DNA of 64,000 nucleotides from Bacteroidales bacterium (GTDB lineage: Bacteria > Bacteroidota > Bacteroidia > Bacteroidales > UBA932), in the NCBI GenBank assembly GCA_017429765.1, contig JAFROJ010000056.1:78827-142826 (forward strand), in the 5' to 3' direction. Below, in pieces: positions 45,936 to 56,384 of the stretch. Under the pieces are notes generated by a model. It was not told the DNA's origin. It searched no databases and worked only from the letters and a program-made list of their open reading frames with translations. A program made the translations under genes and the position numbers. How positions within the stretch are numbered: position 1 is the first letter of the stretch; each line of letters begins with the position of its first letter.

Positions 45936-45943
45936 CAAATATA
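45936..45943 (-). promoter_or_regulatory. -7 box of rsfS-ftsH-cdsA-psd
   Basis: The minus-strand TATATTTG is 37 nt from the rsfS ATG. The -33 element is unclear. On the other strand TAATTTCG (45915-45922), one mismatch from consensus, may serve birA. Confidence 0.5.
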
Positions 45944-45968
45944 GCAAAAAACGGCAATTTCCGAGCCA

Positions 45969-46730
45969 ATGGAAGATAAGGTTAAAATCAGGTGGGTGGA
46001 CGAGACGGATTCGACCCAGGACGAGCTCAGGAGGCGTTTTCCCGAGCATGACAATCTGTCAGTGACGGCAGCGGTCTTCCAGACAGCGGGTCGTGGACAG
46101 AGGGGAAACAGATGGACTTCCGGTAGAGGTTTGAACCTCACATTCTCCATGCTTCTCAAATTCGGGGAAGGAGGCTTTCCCGCCTTGGAAGTCTCGCGCC
46201 AGTTCGAGATAACCAAAGCGGCCACTCTCGGGGTCGTGTCCTACCTTGAGGGAAAGGGAGTCGAGCCCACCATCAAATGGCCGAACGACATCTATGTCCG
46301 TGACAAGAAAATCTGCGGCATGCTGGTGGAGAACGTTCTGGACGGAGATAAGTTGAGCCACAGTTTTGTCGGAATCGGCTTGAATATGAACCAGAGGGAG
46401 TTCGACCCCTCGCTGACCAACCCGGTCTCCCTTTCGAAGCTGACCGGAGAGGAATATGACCTGAAGCCTGAACTCGAGACGCTGGCCTCCCTTCTGGCCG
46501 AGTCTTTCCGCCGCTTCATCGGAGAAGGCGGGACCGCCTTGACAGGCGATAGGGAATATGAGAACAGGCTCTACCGGAAAGGCCGGTTCCATGATTATGT
46601 CTCCCGGGAGGACGGGAAAGTGTTCCAGGGAAAGATTATCGGTGTCTCGCCGGAGGGGAAGCTTCTGGTCGTGAATAGAAAAGGCGAGCTCAACGAGTTC
46701 GCCTTCAAGGAGATAAACTTTATCATCTAA
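45969..46730 (+). CDS. birA: Biotin-[acetyl-CoA-carboxylase] ligase, monofunctional
   Basis: A 253-residue biotin protein ligase. It starts directly with the catalytic domain: DSTQDELRR, the biotinyl-AMP loop AGRGQRGNRWTS, KWPNDIYVRDKKICGML, and GIGLNMNQ. A small SH3-like C-terminal domain follows. The N-terminal winged helix of E. coli BirA is missing, so it should biotinylate carboxylase subunits without acting as a repressor. It is transcribed alone, with the rpe stop overlapping its own on the other strand by 4 nt. Confidence 0.93.
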   Translation: MEDKVKIRWVDETDSTQDELRRRFPEHDNLSVTAAVFQTAGRGQRGNRWTSGRGLNLTFSMLLKFGEGGFPALEVSRQFEITKAATLGVVSYLEGKGVEPTIKWPNDIYVRDKKICGMLVENVLDGDKLSHSFVGIGLNMNQREFDPSLTNPVSLSKLTGEEYDLKPELETLASLLAESFRRFIGEGGTALTGDREYENRLYRKGRFHDYVSREDGKVFQGKIIGVSPEGKLLVVNRKGELNEFAFKEINFII

Positions 46731-47380
46731 AATCTCATTCCAGCTATCGCCAGGGCGGGATCCTCCGCCTTGAAGACTGAGCTTCCGGCCACCAGCATCG
46801 TGGCTCCGGCGTCGATGAGCGCCTTGGCGTTGGACGCGGAGACTCCCCCGTCGACCTCGATGTCCTTGACTGTGCCGATCCTGTCCATCTCAGCCCTCAG
46901 GCCGGCTATCCTGCCGACGGACTCCTCGATGAACTTCTGCCCGCCGAAGCCGGCGAACACGGACATGATCAAGAAAAAGTCAACCTCTCTGATGTAAGGG
47001 AAAAGCCGCTCGACAGGGACGTCGGGGTCGATCGCCACACCGGCCATGACGCCACAGGATTTGGCGAGGGAGATGTATTCGGAGACATCCTTCCCCGCCT
47101 CGTCGGCCGCCTCCAGATGGAAACTGATCAGCGAGGCTCCGGCCGCGGCGAACCTCTCGATGTATTTGTCGGGGTTGACAATCATCAGATGCACATCCAG
47201 GGGGATGGCGGCGATCTTCGCCACGGCTTCCATGACAGGGAAACCGAACGACAGGTTTGGCACCAGACAGCCGTCCATGACATCGAAGTGAAGCAGGTCA
47301 GCGTGGTCGTTGACAAGTTTGACGTCCCTCTCAAGATGGAGGAAATCGGCGGCGAGGATTGATGGGGCGATCTTGACCAT
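46727..47380 (-). CDS. rpe: Ribulose-phosphate 3-epimerase
   Basis: A 217-residue TIM-barrel epimerase. Family signatures are APSILAADFLHLERD at the N-terminus, LHFDVMDGCLVPNLSFG, LDVHLMI, and IEVDGGVSASNAKAL. It interconverts ribulose-5-P and xylulose-5-P in the pentose phosphate pathway. I set the start at the ATG at 47380; the frame runs on to 47641, but that part is inside pepD and is very Arg-rich. It lies 2 nt after the pepD stop, so it is probably co-transcribed with dnaA and pepD. Confidence 0.94.
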   Translation of the reverse strand: MVKIAPSILAADFLHLERDVKLVNDHADLLHFDVMDGCLVPNLSFGFPVMEAVAKIAAIPLDVHLMIVNPDKYIERFAAAGASLISFHLEAADEAGKDVSEYISLAKSCGVMAGVAIDPDVPVERLFPYIREVDFFLIMSVFAGFGGQKFIEESVGRIAGLRAEMDRIGTVKDIEVDGGVSASNAKALIDAGATMLVAGSSVFKAEDPALAIAGMRF

Positions 47381-47382
47381 GG

Positions 47383-48807
47383 CTACTTGAATGATGTGAC
47401 CACATCCACAAGGTGGTCGGTGAATTTGTCGAGCGAGCTGAGCTCGAGTCTCTCGCCGGGGGCGTGGACACCTCTGAGAGTCGGGCCGAAGGAGATCATG
47501 TCCAGCTCCCCGAATTTCTCTCCGAACAAGCCGCATTCCAAGCCGGCGTGTATGGCCTTGACCTCGGGGTCGCGGCCGAAGAGCTTCCTGTAAGAGTCGA
47601 CGCACAGCTTGAGGATGTGAGAGTCGACATTCGGCTTCCATCCCGGATATTCAGAGACATGCTCGACCTCGGCCCCGGCGAGCCTGAAGCAAGCCTCGAC
47701 TTTAGACGCCATCATGCGTCTCGCTGACGTTATGGCGCTTCGCTGGCTAGTGACCACCTCGATTGTCCCCTGCCGACGCATGTTGACGGAGGCGAGGTTG
47801 GTCGAGGTCTCGACCAGGCCTGGGATGTCCCTGCTCATGGTCTCCACTCCGTGCGGGCAGGCGAAAAGCGAGAGGATGAGCCTCTCGGCGACATCGCTCC
47901 GGACAGGCTTCTCGGTGCAACGATAAGGGGCCGCGCTGAAGGTCATCCCCGGCTCCGTCCTGACATATTCGGCGCTCACCTCGGCGGCGAACTTTTCGAA
48001 GCGGCCTATGGTCGCCTTCCTGTCGGGGACGGCGATTATGGCCTCGCACTCCCTGGCTATGGCGTTGGGTTTATTGCCACCCTTGAATATGATCAGCTGG
48101 ACTCCGTGGGGCAGTTCCGAGCAAAGGAACCTGGCCATCAGTTGGACGGTGTTGGCCCTTCCCTTGTCGATGTCATCTCCGCTATGTCCTCCCGTGGCGC
48201 CGCCGATCTCGAGCCTTACGGGGGCGTTCCCGGGAGCGAGATCCTCGCTTGAGTACTTGAAACGGGCGATCGTGTCGAGACCTCCGGCGCAGCCGATGAA
48301 CATCTGGCCCTCATCCTCCGAATCTAGGTTTATGAGGGTCTTCCCGGTGAAGAACCCGGCCTCCATGCCGAAAGCGCCGTCCATCCCGGTCTCTTCCGAG
48401 ACGGTGAAGACACACTCAATCCTGCCCATCGGGAGGTCACTCTCGAGAAGAGCCAGCATGGCGGCGACCCCGATACCGTCGTCGGCGCCCAATGTGGTGT
48501 CCTTGGCCACCATCCAACCGTCTTCCACGACATAGTTGACAGGATCCTTCAGGAAATCGTGCTCGACTCCCTTGCTCTTCTCGCAGACCATGTCCTGATG
48601 GCCCTGAAGGACAAGTGTCGGGACATCCTCCTTCCCGGCCGAGGCCTCTTTGACTATGCAGACATTGCCGACCTTGTCGACACGGCATTCGAGATTGTTT
48701 TTCCCGGCGAAGGAGCGCAGGTAGGCGCCCATCAACTCCTCGTGACCTGACTCACGAGGGATACGCGTGATCTCCTTGAAGATCTCAAGCACATTGGAAG
48801 AATTCAT
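47383..48807 (-). CDS. pepD: Aminoacyl-histidine dipeptidase (peptidase M20C, PepD)
   Basis: A 474-residue M20-family metallopeptidase. Zinc-site segments are LQGHQDMVCEK and LGADDGIGVA; the catalytic SEETGMDGAF follows. A lid domain occupies the middle (about residues 200-390), and a late metal His occurs in AIHAGLECG. It hydrolyses Xaa-His and other dipeptides in the cytosol. It lies between dnaA (17-nt gap) and rpe, which looks like a minus-strand operon, though the functions are unrelated. Confidence 0.93.
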   Translation of the reverse strand: MNSSNVLEIFKEITRIPRESGHEELMGAYLRSFAGKNNLECRVDKVGNVCIVKEASAGKEDVPTLVLQGHQDMVCEKSKGVEHDFLKDPVNYVVEDGWMVAKDTTLGADDGIGVAAMLALLESDLPMGRIECVFTVSEETGMDGAFGMEAGFFTGKTLINLDSEDEGQMFIGCAGGLDTIARFKYSSEDLAPGNAPVRLEIGGATGGHSGDDIDKGRANTVQLMARFLCSELPHGVQLIIFKGGNKPNAIARECEAIIAVPDRKATIGRFEKFAAEVSAEYVRTEPGMTFSAAPYRCTEKPVRSDVAERLILSLFACPHGVETMSRDIPGLVETSTNLASVNMRRQGTIEVVTSQRSAITSARRMMASKVEACFRLAGAEVEHVSEYPGWKPNVDSHILKLCVDSYRKLFGRDPEVKAIHAGLECGLFGEKFGELDMISFGPTLRGVHAPGERLELSSLDKFTDHLVDVVTSFK

Positions 48808-48824
48808 AAGAGACGTGGTTTGAT

Positions 48825-50252
48825 TTATCGTCCCGCCGGCACAAGCATCCTCTCTATGTCAGAGACATATTGACGGAACAACTTGTCGGTGGACATGAGG
48901 TCGGAGACCGTGTTGCACGCGTGCAGGACGGTGGCGTGATCCTTGCCGCCTAGCTCCATGCCGATGGTCGACAGGGAGCATCCCCCGATGAGGTTGCGGC
49001 TCAGGTACATCGCGATCTGCCTGGCCTGGACTATGTTCCTTTTCCTGGATTTGGACAGGAGGGTCTCCCTGGTGATGTTGAAATACTCGCACACCACGCC
49101 CTGAACCTTGTCCATGGTGACCTCGTCGCGCTCCTCGCTGACGATGTTCCCGGTCACTCTCTCGGCCATCTCGCGGGTGATCTCCTCGTGGCAGAGAGTC
49201 GCGTTGGCGATCAGGGAGATAAGCGCTCCCTCAAGCTCGCGGAAATTGGACTTGATCCTCGTGGCGAGCAGGTCGAGGACATCCTCCCCGACGCTGACAC
49301 CCTCGCGGACACATCTTGACTTGAGCATCGCGAGCCTGGTCTGCTTGTCGGGCTTCTCCAGCTCGACGAAGAGACCCCACTTGAAGCGGGAAAGAAGCCT
49401 CTCCTCGAAGTTCATCAGGTCGGCCGGGGCCCGGTCGGATGTGAAGACCAGCTGCTTCCCGGACTGATGGAGGTAGTTGAAAATGTTGAAGAATGCGTTC
49501 TGCGAGGACGGGCCGACGAGCTCGTGGATGTCATCGACGACGAGGACGTCGATCCTCGTGTAGTACGCCATGAAATCAGCGATCTTGTTCTGCTGGGCGG
49601 CGCTCATGTACTGGGTCTTGAACTCATTGCCGGTCACGTACAGCACGATGAGATCCGGGAAGGTGTCGTGGATGGCGATGCCGATCGCCTGGGCGAGATG
49701 AGTCTTGCCAAGGCCGGGGCCTCCGAACACGAACAAGGGATTGAAGGGGGTCTTGCCCGGCTTGCGCGAGATGTCGATCCCGGCGGTGATACCCATCTTG
49801 TTGCACTCCCCTTTCACGAGGTTGTCGAAGCAATAGGCGGGATTGAGCCGGGGGTTGATCTTGACCTTCGTCAATCCGGGGAAGACAAAGGGCCCGGGAT
49901 TGCTCGACGCCTGGAAAGTACTGAGAGTCACGGCCTTGTTCTCGGGAACATTGCTGTGGGAGGCGCTGAAGACCATCGGGGCCTCCTTGCGGACAGGATG
50001 GATCCTGTACATCAATTTGGCGTCCGGGCCGATGACCCTGCGGAGAGCCATCTTGATGATAGGGAGATAGGCGTCCTCCAGATAACTCCTGAAGAAATCG
50101 GTCGGGACCTCGATGGTCAGGGTCGACCCTTCAAGGGAGACGGGAATGATGGTCTTGAACCAAACGGCGAACTGTTTAGGATCCACGTTCTTCTCGAAGA
50201 TCCCAAGACACTCTTCCCACACTGAAATATGTCTTTCCAGTTCTTTCATCAC
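48825..50252 (-). CDS. dnaA: Chromosomal replication initiator DnaA
   Basis: A 475-residue DnaA. An N-terminal domain I (WEECLGIFEKNVDPKQFAVWF) is followed by a linker. The AAA+ domain has Walker A GGPGLGKTHLAQ, Walker B VLVVDDIHEL and sensor residues. The C-terminal duplex DNA-binding domain has the DnaA signature GGKDHATVLHACNTV. It binds DnaA boxes at oriC. Two adjacent ATGs make the exact start uncertain by one codon. No cluster of DnaA boxes is seen in the 229 nt upstream, so oriC is probably elsewhere. Confidence 0.97.
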   Translation of the reverse strand: MMKELERHISVWEECLGIFEKNVDPKQFAVWFKTIIPVSLEGSTLTIEVPTDFFRSYLEDAYLPIIKMALRRVIGPDAKLMYRIHPVRKEAPMVFSASHSNVPENKAVTLSTFQASSNPGPFVFPGLTKVKINPRLNPAYCFDNLVKGECNKMGITAGIDISRKPGKTPFNPLFVFGGPGLGKTHLAQAIGIAIHDTFPDLIVLYVTGNEFKTQYMSAAQQNKIADFMAYYTRIDVLVVDDIHELVGPSSQNAFFNIFNYLHQSGKQLVFTSDRAPADLMNFEERLLSRFKWGLFVELEKPDKQTRLAMLKSRCVREGVSVGEDVLDLLATRIKSNFRELEGALISLIANATLCHEEITREMAERVTGNIVSEERDEVTMDKVQGVVCEYFNITRETLLSKSRKRNIVQARQIAMYLSRNLIGGCSLSTIGMELGGKDHATVLHACNTVSDLMSTDKLFRQYVSDIERMLVPAGR

Positions 50253-50481
50253 TATCTGTAAAAGGATTCGCGGGGCGCTTTACCCTGTCGCTTTTCTAGT
50301 GCAAAAATGGAGGAAAATTACTTTATAAAAAATCTTTTTTATTATTGTTTTTGATTTTTATTTTCCGTAAATATTAATGTCCACCATTTCGGGGTGCGGA
50401 AGCCAAGTGACTTATAATGAAGGGATTAGCCTTTAAGCCAAAAACATAAATCACGATATATTAATTACTTCCGAAAGCGGC

Positions 50482-51600
50482 CTATTTCTGACGTGTGAAG
50501 ACCCCGTTCTCAATCTTCACGATGAAGGAGTCAGGATATGAAACGGCCACTGTTGAAAAAGCTTTCCTGGTCTCCTCTAAATCCGGCGAGCAGAAGAGGA
50601 CATATTTATAAAGCTTGCCTGTCTCGTACCTCCTGACGGGATGGCCTTTGAAGAAAGGATCTCCTTCGGCCATGAACTTCGAGGAGACCAGCACCTGGAT
50701 CCCGTAAAGCGTCCCTTCCTCGGCTTGCGGGGCAGTCTCGACAGGCTCCGGAGAGTCGGCCTGGGGTGCGGGGGTCCCGCCGCCGTCATAGTCTTTCTTG
50801 TACCTGGCGAAAGCGTCGAAGAGGTCGGAGGCTATCTTCTCTTTACCCTCAGCCGTGATCAGGGCTCCCCTGTCGGTGGGGTTGGACATGAATCCGCACT
50901 CCACGAGCACGGCGGGCATCGCGGTACGCCACAACACGTAGAAAGGATCCTGGGATATTCCCCTGCTGGCCTTGATCGCTCCCCCTTTCATCTCCTCGTC
51001 CACGAGCCTGGCGAACTTGAGACTCTGCTCAAGGAAGGCGTTTTGCATGAGGTTCATGAATATGTAGGACTCGGGGTCGGAGGGGTCGAAACCCTCGTAT
51101 TTCGTGGAATAGTCGTCCTCCAGCATGATGACGGAGTTCTCCCTCCGGACCACATCCATATTTCCGGCGTAAAGGTCCTTGTTCTTGCTGGTGTACTGTC
51201 CGAGGATGTGGACAGAATAGCCGTTCGGCCCGGTCCTCTTCTTGTCGACGGAGTTGACGTGGATGGAGATGAAGAGGTTGGCCTTGGCCTTGTTGGCGAT
51301 GTCGGCCCTTCCCTGCAACTCGACGAAGGTGTCGTCGGAGCGTGTCATCACGACTTTGACGTCAGGATAAGCCGCGCGGATCTTCCTCGCCAGGAGAGTC
51401 GCTATGTCAAGGACAACGGTCTTCTCCATGGTCTTGCCGCTGGGGCTCACGCAACCGGCGTCCTTTCCGCCGTGACCGGGATCGATCACGACTGTGGTGA
51501 GCTTGATCGGGGACGACGCCGCTTGGCTCCACGACGGCGCGGAGGACAGCGAGAGGCACGCCACGACGAGTACGGCAAGAAAATTGCGATTGATATCCAA
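50482..51600 (-). CDS. N-acetylmuramoyl-L-alanine amidase (Amidase_3) with SPOR-like C-terminus
   Basis: An exported protein of 372 residues. I chose TTG 51600 as start, giving a signal peptide (NFLAVLVVACLSLSSAPSWSQA). The longer ATG frame to 51801 runs through the divergent gene and is basic and signal-less. Zinc-amidase motifs are VVIDPGHGGKDAG, FISIHVNS and VLVECGFMSN. A Pro/Glu linker leads to an about 70-residue end domain (YGIQVLVSSKFM) resembling a peptidoglycan-binding SPOR fold. It cleaves stem peptides from peptidoglycan in the periplasm, probably at division. Divergent from lptD. Confidence 0.88.
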   Translation of the reverse strand: MDINRNFLAVLVVACLSLSSAPSWSQAASSPIKLTTVVIDPGHGGKDAGCVSPSGKTMEKTVVLDIATLLARKIRAAYPDVKVVMTRSDDTFVELQGRADIANKAKANLFISIHVNSVDKKRTGPNGYSVHILGQYTSKNKDLYAGNMDVVRRENSVIMLEDDYSTKYEGFDPSDPESYIFMNLMQNAFLEQSLKFARLVDEEMKGGAIKASRGISQDPFYVLWRTAMPAVLVECGFMSNPTDRGALITAEGKEKIASDLFDAFARYKKDYDGGGTPAPQADSPEPVETAPQAEEGTLYGIQVLVSSKFMAEGDPFFKGHPVRRYETGKLYKYVLFCSPDLEETRKAFSTVAVSYPDSFIVKIENGVFTRQK

Positions 51601-51609
51601 AATATGTCG

Positions 51610-51617
51610 TATATTTG
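51610..51617 (+). promoter_or_regulatory. -7 box of lptD
   Basis: TATATTTG is 24 nt before the TTG start of lptD. The opposing TAAATTCG (minus, 51631-51624), one base off consensus, is the best candidate for the amidase. Confidence 0.45.
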
Positions 51618-51640
51618 TTATCGCGAATTTATAAATAAAA

Positions 51641-54415
51641 TTGCATTCCAAGAACCATACATACACTATTCTCTTGGCCTTGCTCCTCGCCGCTTTGACG
51701 GGTCTCTCCGTCTTCGGCCAGAACCCGCTGAAGGAACGGGGGCGTGAAACACTTCGTTCAGGAACCTCGGGCGACACCGTCAAACCCCAGGTCCCCGACA
51801 CGACCAGGCATCAGGTTCCCGACACCACGGCGCTCAAGGACAGCCTCGTCCCGCTTGACTCCCTCGCTTTGATGAGGGATTCCATAGCCAGGGCGAGACA
51901 GGACTCGCTCGACCTGCTTGAGAAGAGCTCCCTCACCAGACCCGCGTTCTCGGCGGCGAAAGACTCGACCAGGCAGGTGTTCTCCGAGGGGCAGAGGAAG
52001 ATGTTCTACTGGGGTGATGTTGAAGTCACTTACGAGAACATCAAGCTCAAGGCCGACTACATGGAGTACGACATGAACACCGGTGTCGTCTTCGCCCGCG
52101 GCACTCTGGACACCCTTACCGGCGAGTGGAAAGGGCAGCCCGAGATGACCCAGGGTACCCAGACCTTCAATATGGAGGAGATACGCTACAACTTCAACAC
52201 GAGGAAGGCCAGGATCACGAACATGATAACCCGGGAGGACGACGGCATCCTTCACGGGAAGAATATCAAGATGCTCCCTGACAGGTCGATCAACATCACC
52301 CAGGGCAAGTACACTGTCTGCGATCTCGAGCATCCTCATTATTACCTTAAGCTCTCCTCCGCCAAAGTCGTCACCAAACCCTCGCAGAAAACCGTTTTCG
52401 GCCCGGCCCACCTGGTCGTGGAGGATGTGGACCTGCCCTTCGTCACCATCCCGTTCGGCTTCATTCCCAAGAAGCCCGAGAGGGCTACCGGCATGCTGAT
52501 GCCGTCTTTCGGTGAGGAGAACGCCCGAGGCTTCTACATGAGGGACGCCGGAATGTATTTCGTGATCGGGGACTATCTCGACCTCTCCCTTACCGGCGAC
52601 TATTACACCCTCGGCTCCTGGGCTGTCGACCTTAACTCGAGGTACATGGTCAAGTACAAGTTCACCGGTAACATGGCCTTCAACTATTCAGTGGATCAGA
52701 CCGGCGAGAAAGGCAGCACTGACTTTTTCCAGAGCAAGAACTTCGGTTTGAGATGGTCGCACTCGCAGGACGCCAAGGCCCATCCGGGGACATCTTTCAC
52801 TGCCTCGGTCAACTTCTCAAGCCCCTCGAACAGCCGCTACAATTCCCGCTCTGTCTCGGAGGCCCTTCAGAACCAGGTGTCGTCCTCTGTCTCATATTCA
52901 AAGAACTGGAACGGGAAATTCAACCTGTCGGTGAACGCCCTCCACAGCCAGAACTCGAGGGACAGCTCCTACACGTTCACTCTCCCTAACATCACCTTCT
53001 CCGTGAGCCGCTTCTACCCCTTCAAGATAAAGAACAGGGTCGGCAAGGAGAGATTCTACGAGAAGTTCTCCCTGGCCTATAACACCACCTTGCAGAACAA
53101 GGTGAATTTCAAGGCCTCGGAGTTCGGCGAGCCGGGATTCCTCGACAAGTTCAACAACGGGATGGCCCACAATTTCAACATCGGCCTGCCGGATTTCACG
53201 GTTTTGAACTACCTGAACGTCACTCCTTCCGTCAGTTACGGGATGAACTGGTTCTTCCGGGAGAGCGAGGCTTTCTTCAACCCGGAGACCAACAGTGTGG
53301 AGACTACCATGAGCTCTCCTCTCTCGACTTTGGGGGCCACCCACAATTATTCCGGATCGGTCTCGATGAGCACCCGCCTCTACGGCATGTACAATTTCGG
53401 GAAGTACCACAAGCTCCAGGCTGTCCGGCATGTCATCTCCCCCAGCGTGAGCATGAGCTTCAGCCCGGACAAGGCCAAGGCTTTCAACGGGTGGAGGACT
53501 CTGGAATATGTCGACACTCTCGGGGTCAAGCGTACCTATGAGTACAATAAGTACCAGGGCCAGATGAACTCTGTCCCGGGCAAGGGAAGCTCGGCCACGA
53601 TGAGCCTTTCGATCGGGAATAACCTCGAGGCTAAGATCAGGGATCCCAAGGACACGACCGGCACGGGATCCAAGAAGATCAAGCTTCTCGACCAGTTCAA
53701 CATAAACACAGGGTACAATTTCCTGGCCGACTCTCTCGGGATGAACAATGTTGGAGTCACGATGTCGACCTCGATATTCGGGAAACTCGGAATCAACGGT
53801 AACCTCAACTTCGACCCTTACGCCATTGACGACAAGGGAAGGAGGATCAGCCGTCTGAGCATCCTCGAGAACGGCGTCCCCCTGAGGCTCACTAATTTCT
53901 CGTTATCAAGCTCTTACTCCTTCTCGGGCAAGGGCGTTGTGAAGGGTAACGACGGCAGCGGGAGCAGGGGCGAGAGCGCGGCTGACTACTACCGGAGAAT
54001 CTACTACCACCCCATCACAGGAGCCTATATTCCTGGAGGATGGCTGTACTACACCAACCCCAACGTGCCCTGGAGCGTGAACCTGAACTACTCCCTCTCG
54101 ATGAGCAGGTCGTTCAGTTTCACCAATGAGAAGCTGTTCAAGAAAGACAACTACACCCACACGCTCGGCGTGTCCGGCAACATAAAGCTGACTCCCAAGA
54201 TGTCTGTCGATGCGCAGACCGGCTGGGATTTCGTGGCGCGGAAGATGACTACCTCCCAGCTGTCGTTCAGGTACGACCTTCACTGCTTCAACATCTCGGT
54301 CTCTTGGATACCTACCGGCATGTACCAGTCCTATTCTTTCCTGATCTCCGCCAACGCCTCCGCCCTCGCGGACCTGCTGAGATTCAAGAAGAGCACGAGC
54401 TACTGGGACAGATAG
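51641..54415 (+). CDS. lptD: LPS assembly protein LptD (putative, OstA-like)
   Basis: A 924-residue outer membrane protein. The signal peptide is [18 protein letters not shown] Ser/Asp/Thr-rich stretch ([17 protein letters not shown]) follows, then an OstA/LptA-like beta-jellyroll ([23 protein letters not shown], residues about 125-260). A large C-terminal barrel runs to the end ([16 protein letters not shown]). It inserts lipopolysaccharide into the outer leaflet together with LptE. The frame opens only just before the TTG at 51641 (TAA at 51635-51637), and the next in-frame ATG would lose the signal peptide, so TTG is the probable start. The call matches the Bacteroidota putative LptD family. 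Confidence 0.87.
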   Translation: MHSKNHTYTILLALLLAALTGLSVFGQNPLKERGRETLRSGTSGDTVKPQVPDTTRHQVPDTTALKDSLVPLDSLALMRDSIARARQDSLDLLEKSSLTRPAFSAAKDSTRQVFSEGQRKMFYWGDVEVTYENIKLKADYMEYDMNTGVVFARGTLDTLTGEWKGQPEMTQGTQTFNMEEIRYNFNTRKARITNMITREDDGILHGKNIKMLPDRSINITQGKYTVCDLEHPHYYLKLSSAKVVTKPSQKTVFGPAHLVVEDVDLPFVTIPFGFIPKKPERATGMLMPSFGEENARGFYMRDAGMYFVIGDYLDLSLTGDYYTLGSWAVDLNSRYMVKYKFTGNMAFNYSVDQTGEKGSTDFFQSKNFGLRWSHSQDAKAHPGTSFTASVNFSSPSNSRYNSRSVSEALQNQVSSSVSYSKNWNGKFNLSVNALHSQNSRDSSYTFTLPNITFSVSRFYPFKIKNRVGKERFYEKFSLAYNTTLQNKVNFKASEFGEPGFLDKFNNGMAHNFNIGLPDFTVLNYLNVTPSVSYGMNWFFRESEAFFNPETNSVETTMSSPLSTLGATHNYSGSVSMSTRLYGMYNFGKYHKLQAVRHVISPSVSMSFSPDKAKAFNGWRTLEYVDTLGVKRTYEYNKYQGQMNSVPGKGSSATMSLSIGNNLEAKIRDPKDTTGTGSKKIKLLDQFNINTGYNFLADSLGMNNVGVTMSTSIFGKLGINGNLNFDPYAIDDKGRRISRLSILENGVPLRLTNFSLSSSYSFSGKGVVKGNDGSGSRGESAADYYRRIYYHPITGAYIPGGWLYYTNPNVPWSVNLNYSLSMSRSFSFTNEKLFKKDNYTHTLGVSGNIKLTPKMSVDAQTGWDFVARKMTTSQLSFRYDLHCFNISVSWIPTGMYQSYSFLISANASALADLLRFKKSTSYWDR

Positions 54416-54476
54416 TTTGATAGTTTGGATTTTTTTAAGTATTTTCGCGGAGTCTTTAACAAGAAATCCCTTATTT

Positions 54477-56384
54477 ATGCCATACAATTTATTTGAACTC
54501 ACTCAGATGAGCAGAGAGCAGCTTGAAAGCGTGGCTCAGGAACATCAGATAAAGAACGCCAAGAGGATGAGCGACGAGAATCTCTCCTTCGCCATCCTGG
54601 ACGCGCAGGCCAGCGCGGCCTCGCTTCAACCGATCGAGAGGCCCAAGGCCAAACGCGGACGCCCCAGAAAGACGGAGAGTGCCAAGACTGAGACTGCCAA
54701 GGCGGTCAGCAAGGAGACAGCTCCCGCAGAGCCAGCCGCCGCCACGGAGGAAAAACCGAAAGCGAAGAGGGGCAGGAAACCTAAGGCCGCCGTCCAGGCG
54801 ACCCAGGAGGCTGTCGAGACTAAACCCGGGACAAAACCCCAGGCCGAGGAGACTCCGGCCCCTGAGGTGAAGGCCGACTCGGCCGAGGCTCCCAAACCCG
54901 CCAAAAAGAGAGGGCGCAAGCCAAAGGCCAAGCCGCAGCCTCAGGAGCAACCCGCGGCCCAAGAGGAGACTCCCTCCGCTCCGGCCGAGCCTGAGACTCC
55001 CCAGGCCAAGAAAGAGCCGGAGCAGGCCAAGGTGGACGGCAAGGAATTCATCCACCAGCTGTTCGACGATCTCAAGGACGATCCCGCGACCCAGTCCGAA
55101 AGGAATAATTTCCAGGGTAAGAAGCAGAAGAACAAGTTCCAGGGAAAGCAGCCCGGGCAGAACCAGCAGTTCCAGCAGAGGCCGGATTTCCAGAACAACC
55201 AGAAGCCCAAAGCGCCCGCTGTCGAGTTTGAAGGCACAGTGGAGGCGACAGGTGTGCTGGAGATCATGCCTGACGGCTACGGGTTCCTTCGCTCTTCGGA
55301 CTACAACTATCTCAACTCCCCGGATGACATCTATGTCAGCCAGGGTCAGATAAAGAGCAACGCCCTGAAATCGGGAGACACTGTGACCGGTGAGATCCGT
55401 CCCCCGAAGGAGGGAGACAAGTATTTCCCTCTGGTCAGGATCAAATACATCAATGGGCGCACGCCCGATTACATCCGTGACAGGGTGCCTTTCGATTTCC
55501 TCACTCCCCTCTTCCCTAACGAGAAATTCAATCTTCTCGGGCACGGCCATCAGAATGATGTCTCCTGCCGCATAGTGGACATGTTCACCCCTATCGGGAA
55601 GGGCCAGAGAGGACTCATCGTCTCCCAGCCCAAGACTGGTAAGACAATGTTGCTCAAGTCGATAGCCAACGCTATAGCGGACAACCACCCTGAGGTCTAC
55701 GAGATCGTCCTCCTTATCGACGAGCGCCCCGAGGAGGTCACCGACATGAGCAGGAGTGTCAAGGCCGAGGTCGTCGCCTCGACTTTCGACGAGCCGGCCG
55801 AGAGGCATGTGAAGGTGGCCAATATGGTCCTTGAGAAAGCGCGCCGCCTGGTAGAGTGCGGCCACGACGTGGTCATACTGCTCGACTCCATCACGAGACT
55901 CGCCCGCGCCTACAACACGGTCCAGCCGGCCTCCGGGAAAGTGCTGACCGGTGGAGTGGACGCGAACGCTCTCCAGAAGCCGAAGAGGTTCTTCGGGGCG
56001 GCCAGGAACATCGAGGGGGGCGGCTCGCTGACTATCCTCGCCACAGCCTTGACAGAGACCGGTTCCAAGATGGACGACGTTATCTTCGAGGAGTTCAAGG
56101 GGACCGGCAACATGGAGCTCCAGCTCGACAGGACGCTCGCCAACAGGCGAATATTCCCCGCCGTCAACGTCGTGCTGTCCAGCACCAGGCGTGACGACCT
56201 CCTCTATTCAAGGGATGTCGCCAACAGGATCTGGATATTGAGGAAACTTCTCGCGGACATGAACCCCACCGAGGCGATGAACTTCATGCTCCAGTTGATG
56301 GACGAGTACAAGACTAACGAGTCCCTGCTCGACAACATGAACAAGGTCTCACCCAGGGAGGCAAAATTCTACGATTCCTATTAA
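54477..56384 (+). CDS. rho: Transcription termination factor Rho with long N-terminal insertion
   Basis: A Rho of 635 residues, about 215 longer than E. coli Rho. The Rho_N domain comes first ([16 protein letters not shown]). A low-complexity, Lys/Pro/Ala/Glu/Gln-rich insertion follows (about residues 50-245) with three AT-hook-like cores ([22 protein letters not shown]) and a Gln/Asn/Phe-rich end. The cold-shock RNA-binding fold is [14 protein letters not shown], and the ATPase P-loop is QPKTGKTML. The ATG at 54477 was chosen over a TTG at 54417 because it begins the Rho_N domain. Its stop overlaps that of convergent carB by 3 nt within TTAA. Published work on Bacteroides Rho shows that a disordered insertion of this kind promotes phase separation. 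Confidence 0.93.
   Translation: MPYNLFELTQMSREQLESVAQEHQIKNAKRMSDENLSFAILDAQASAASLQPIERPKAKRGRPRKTESAKTETAKAVSKETAPAEPAAATEEKPKAKRGRKPKAAVQATQEAVETKPGTKPQAEETPAPEVKADSAEAPKPAKKRGRKPKAKPQPQEQPAAQEETPSAPAEPETPQAKKEPEQAKVDGKEFIHQLFDDLKDDPATQSERNNFQGKKQKNKFQGKQPGQNQQFQQRPDFQNNQKPKAPAVEFEGTVEATGVLEIMPDGYGFLRSSDYNYLNSPDDIYVSQGQIKSNALKSGDTVTGEIRPPKEGDKYFPLVRIKYINGRTPDYIRDRVPFDFLTPLFPNEKFNLLGHGHQNDVSCRIVDMFTPIGKGQRGLIVSQPKTGKTMLLKSIANAIADNHPEVYEIVLLIDERPEEVTDMSRSVKAEVVASTFDEPAERHVKVANMVLEKARRLVECGHDVVILLDSITRLARAYNTVQPASGKVLTGGVDANALQKPKRFFGAARNIEGGGSLTILATALTETGSKMDDVIFEEFKGTGNMELQLDRTLANRRIFPAVNVVLSSTRRDDLLYSRDVANRIWILRKLLADMNPTEAMNFMLQLMDEYKTNESLLDNMNKVSPREAKFYDSY

Noticed and set aside
50253-50481. 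oriC in the gap upstream of dnaA
   Set aside because: The gap has AT-rich runs but no DnaA boxes or iterons that I can find.
54489-55865. A 458-codon Leu/Gly-rich frame antisense to rho
   Set aside because: The apparent hydrophobic repeats are the reverse reading of the Lys/Pro/Ala/Glu-rich Rho insertion.
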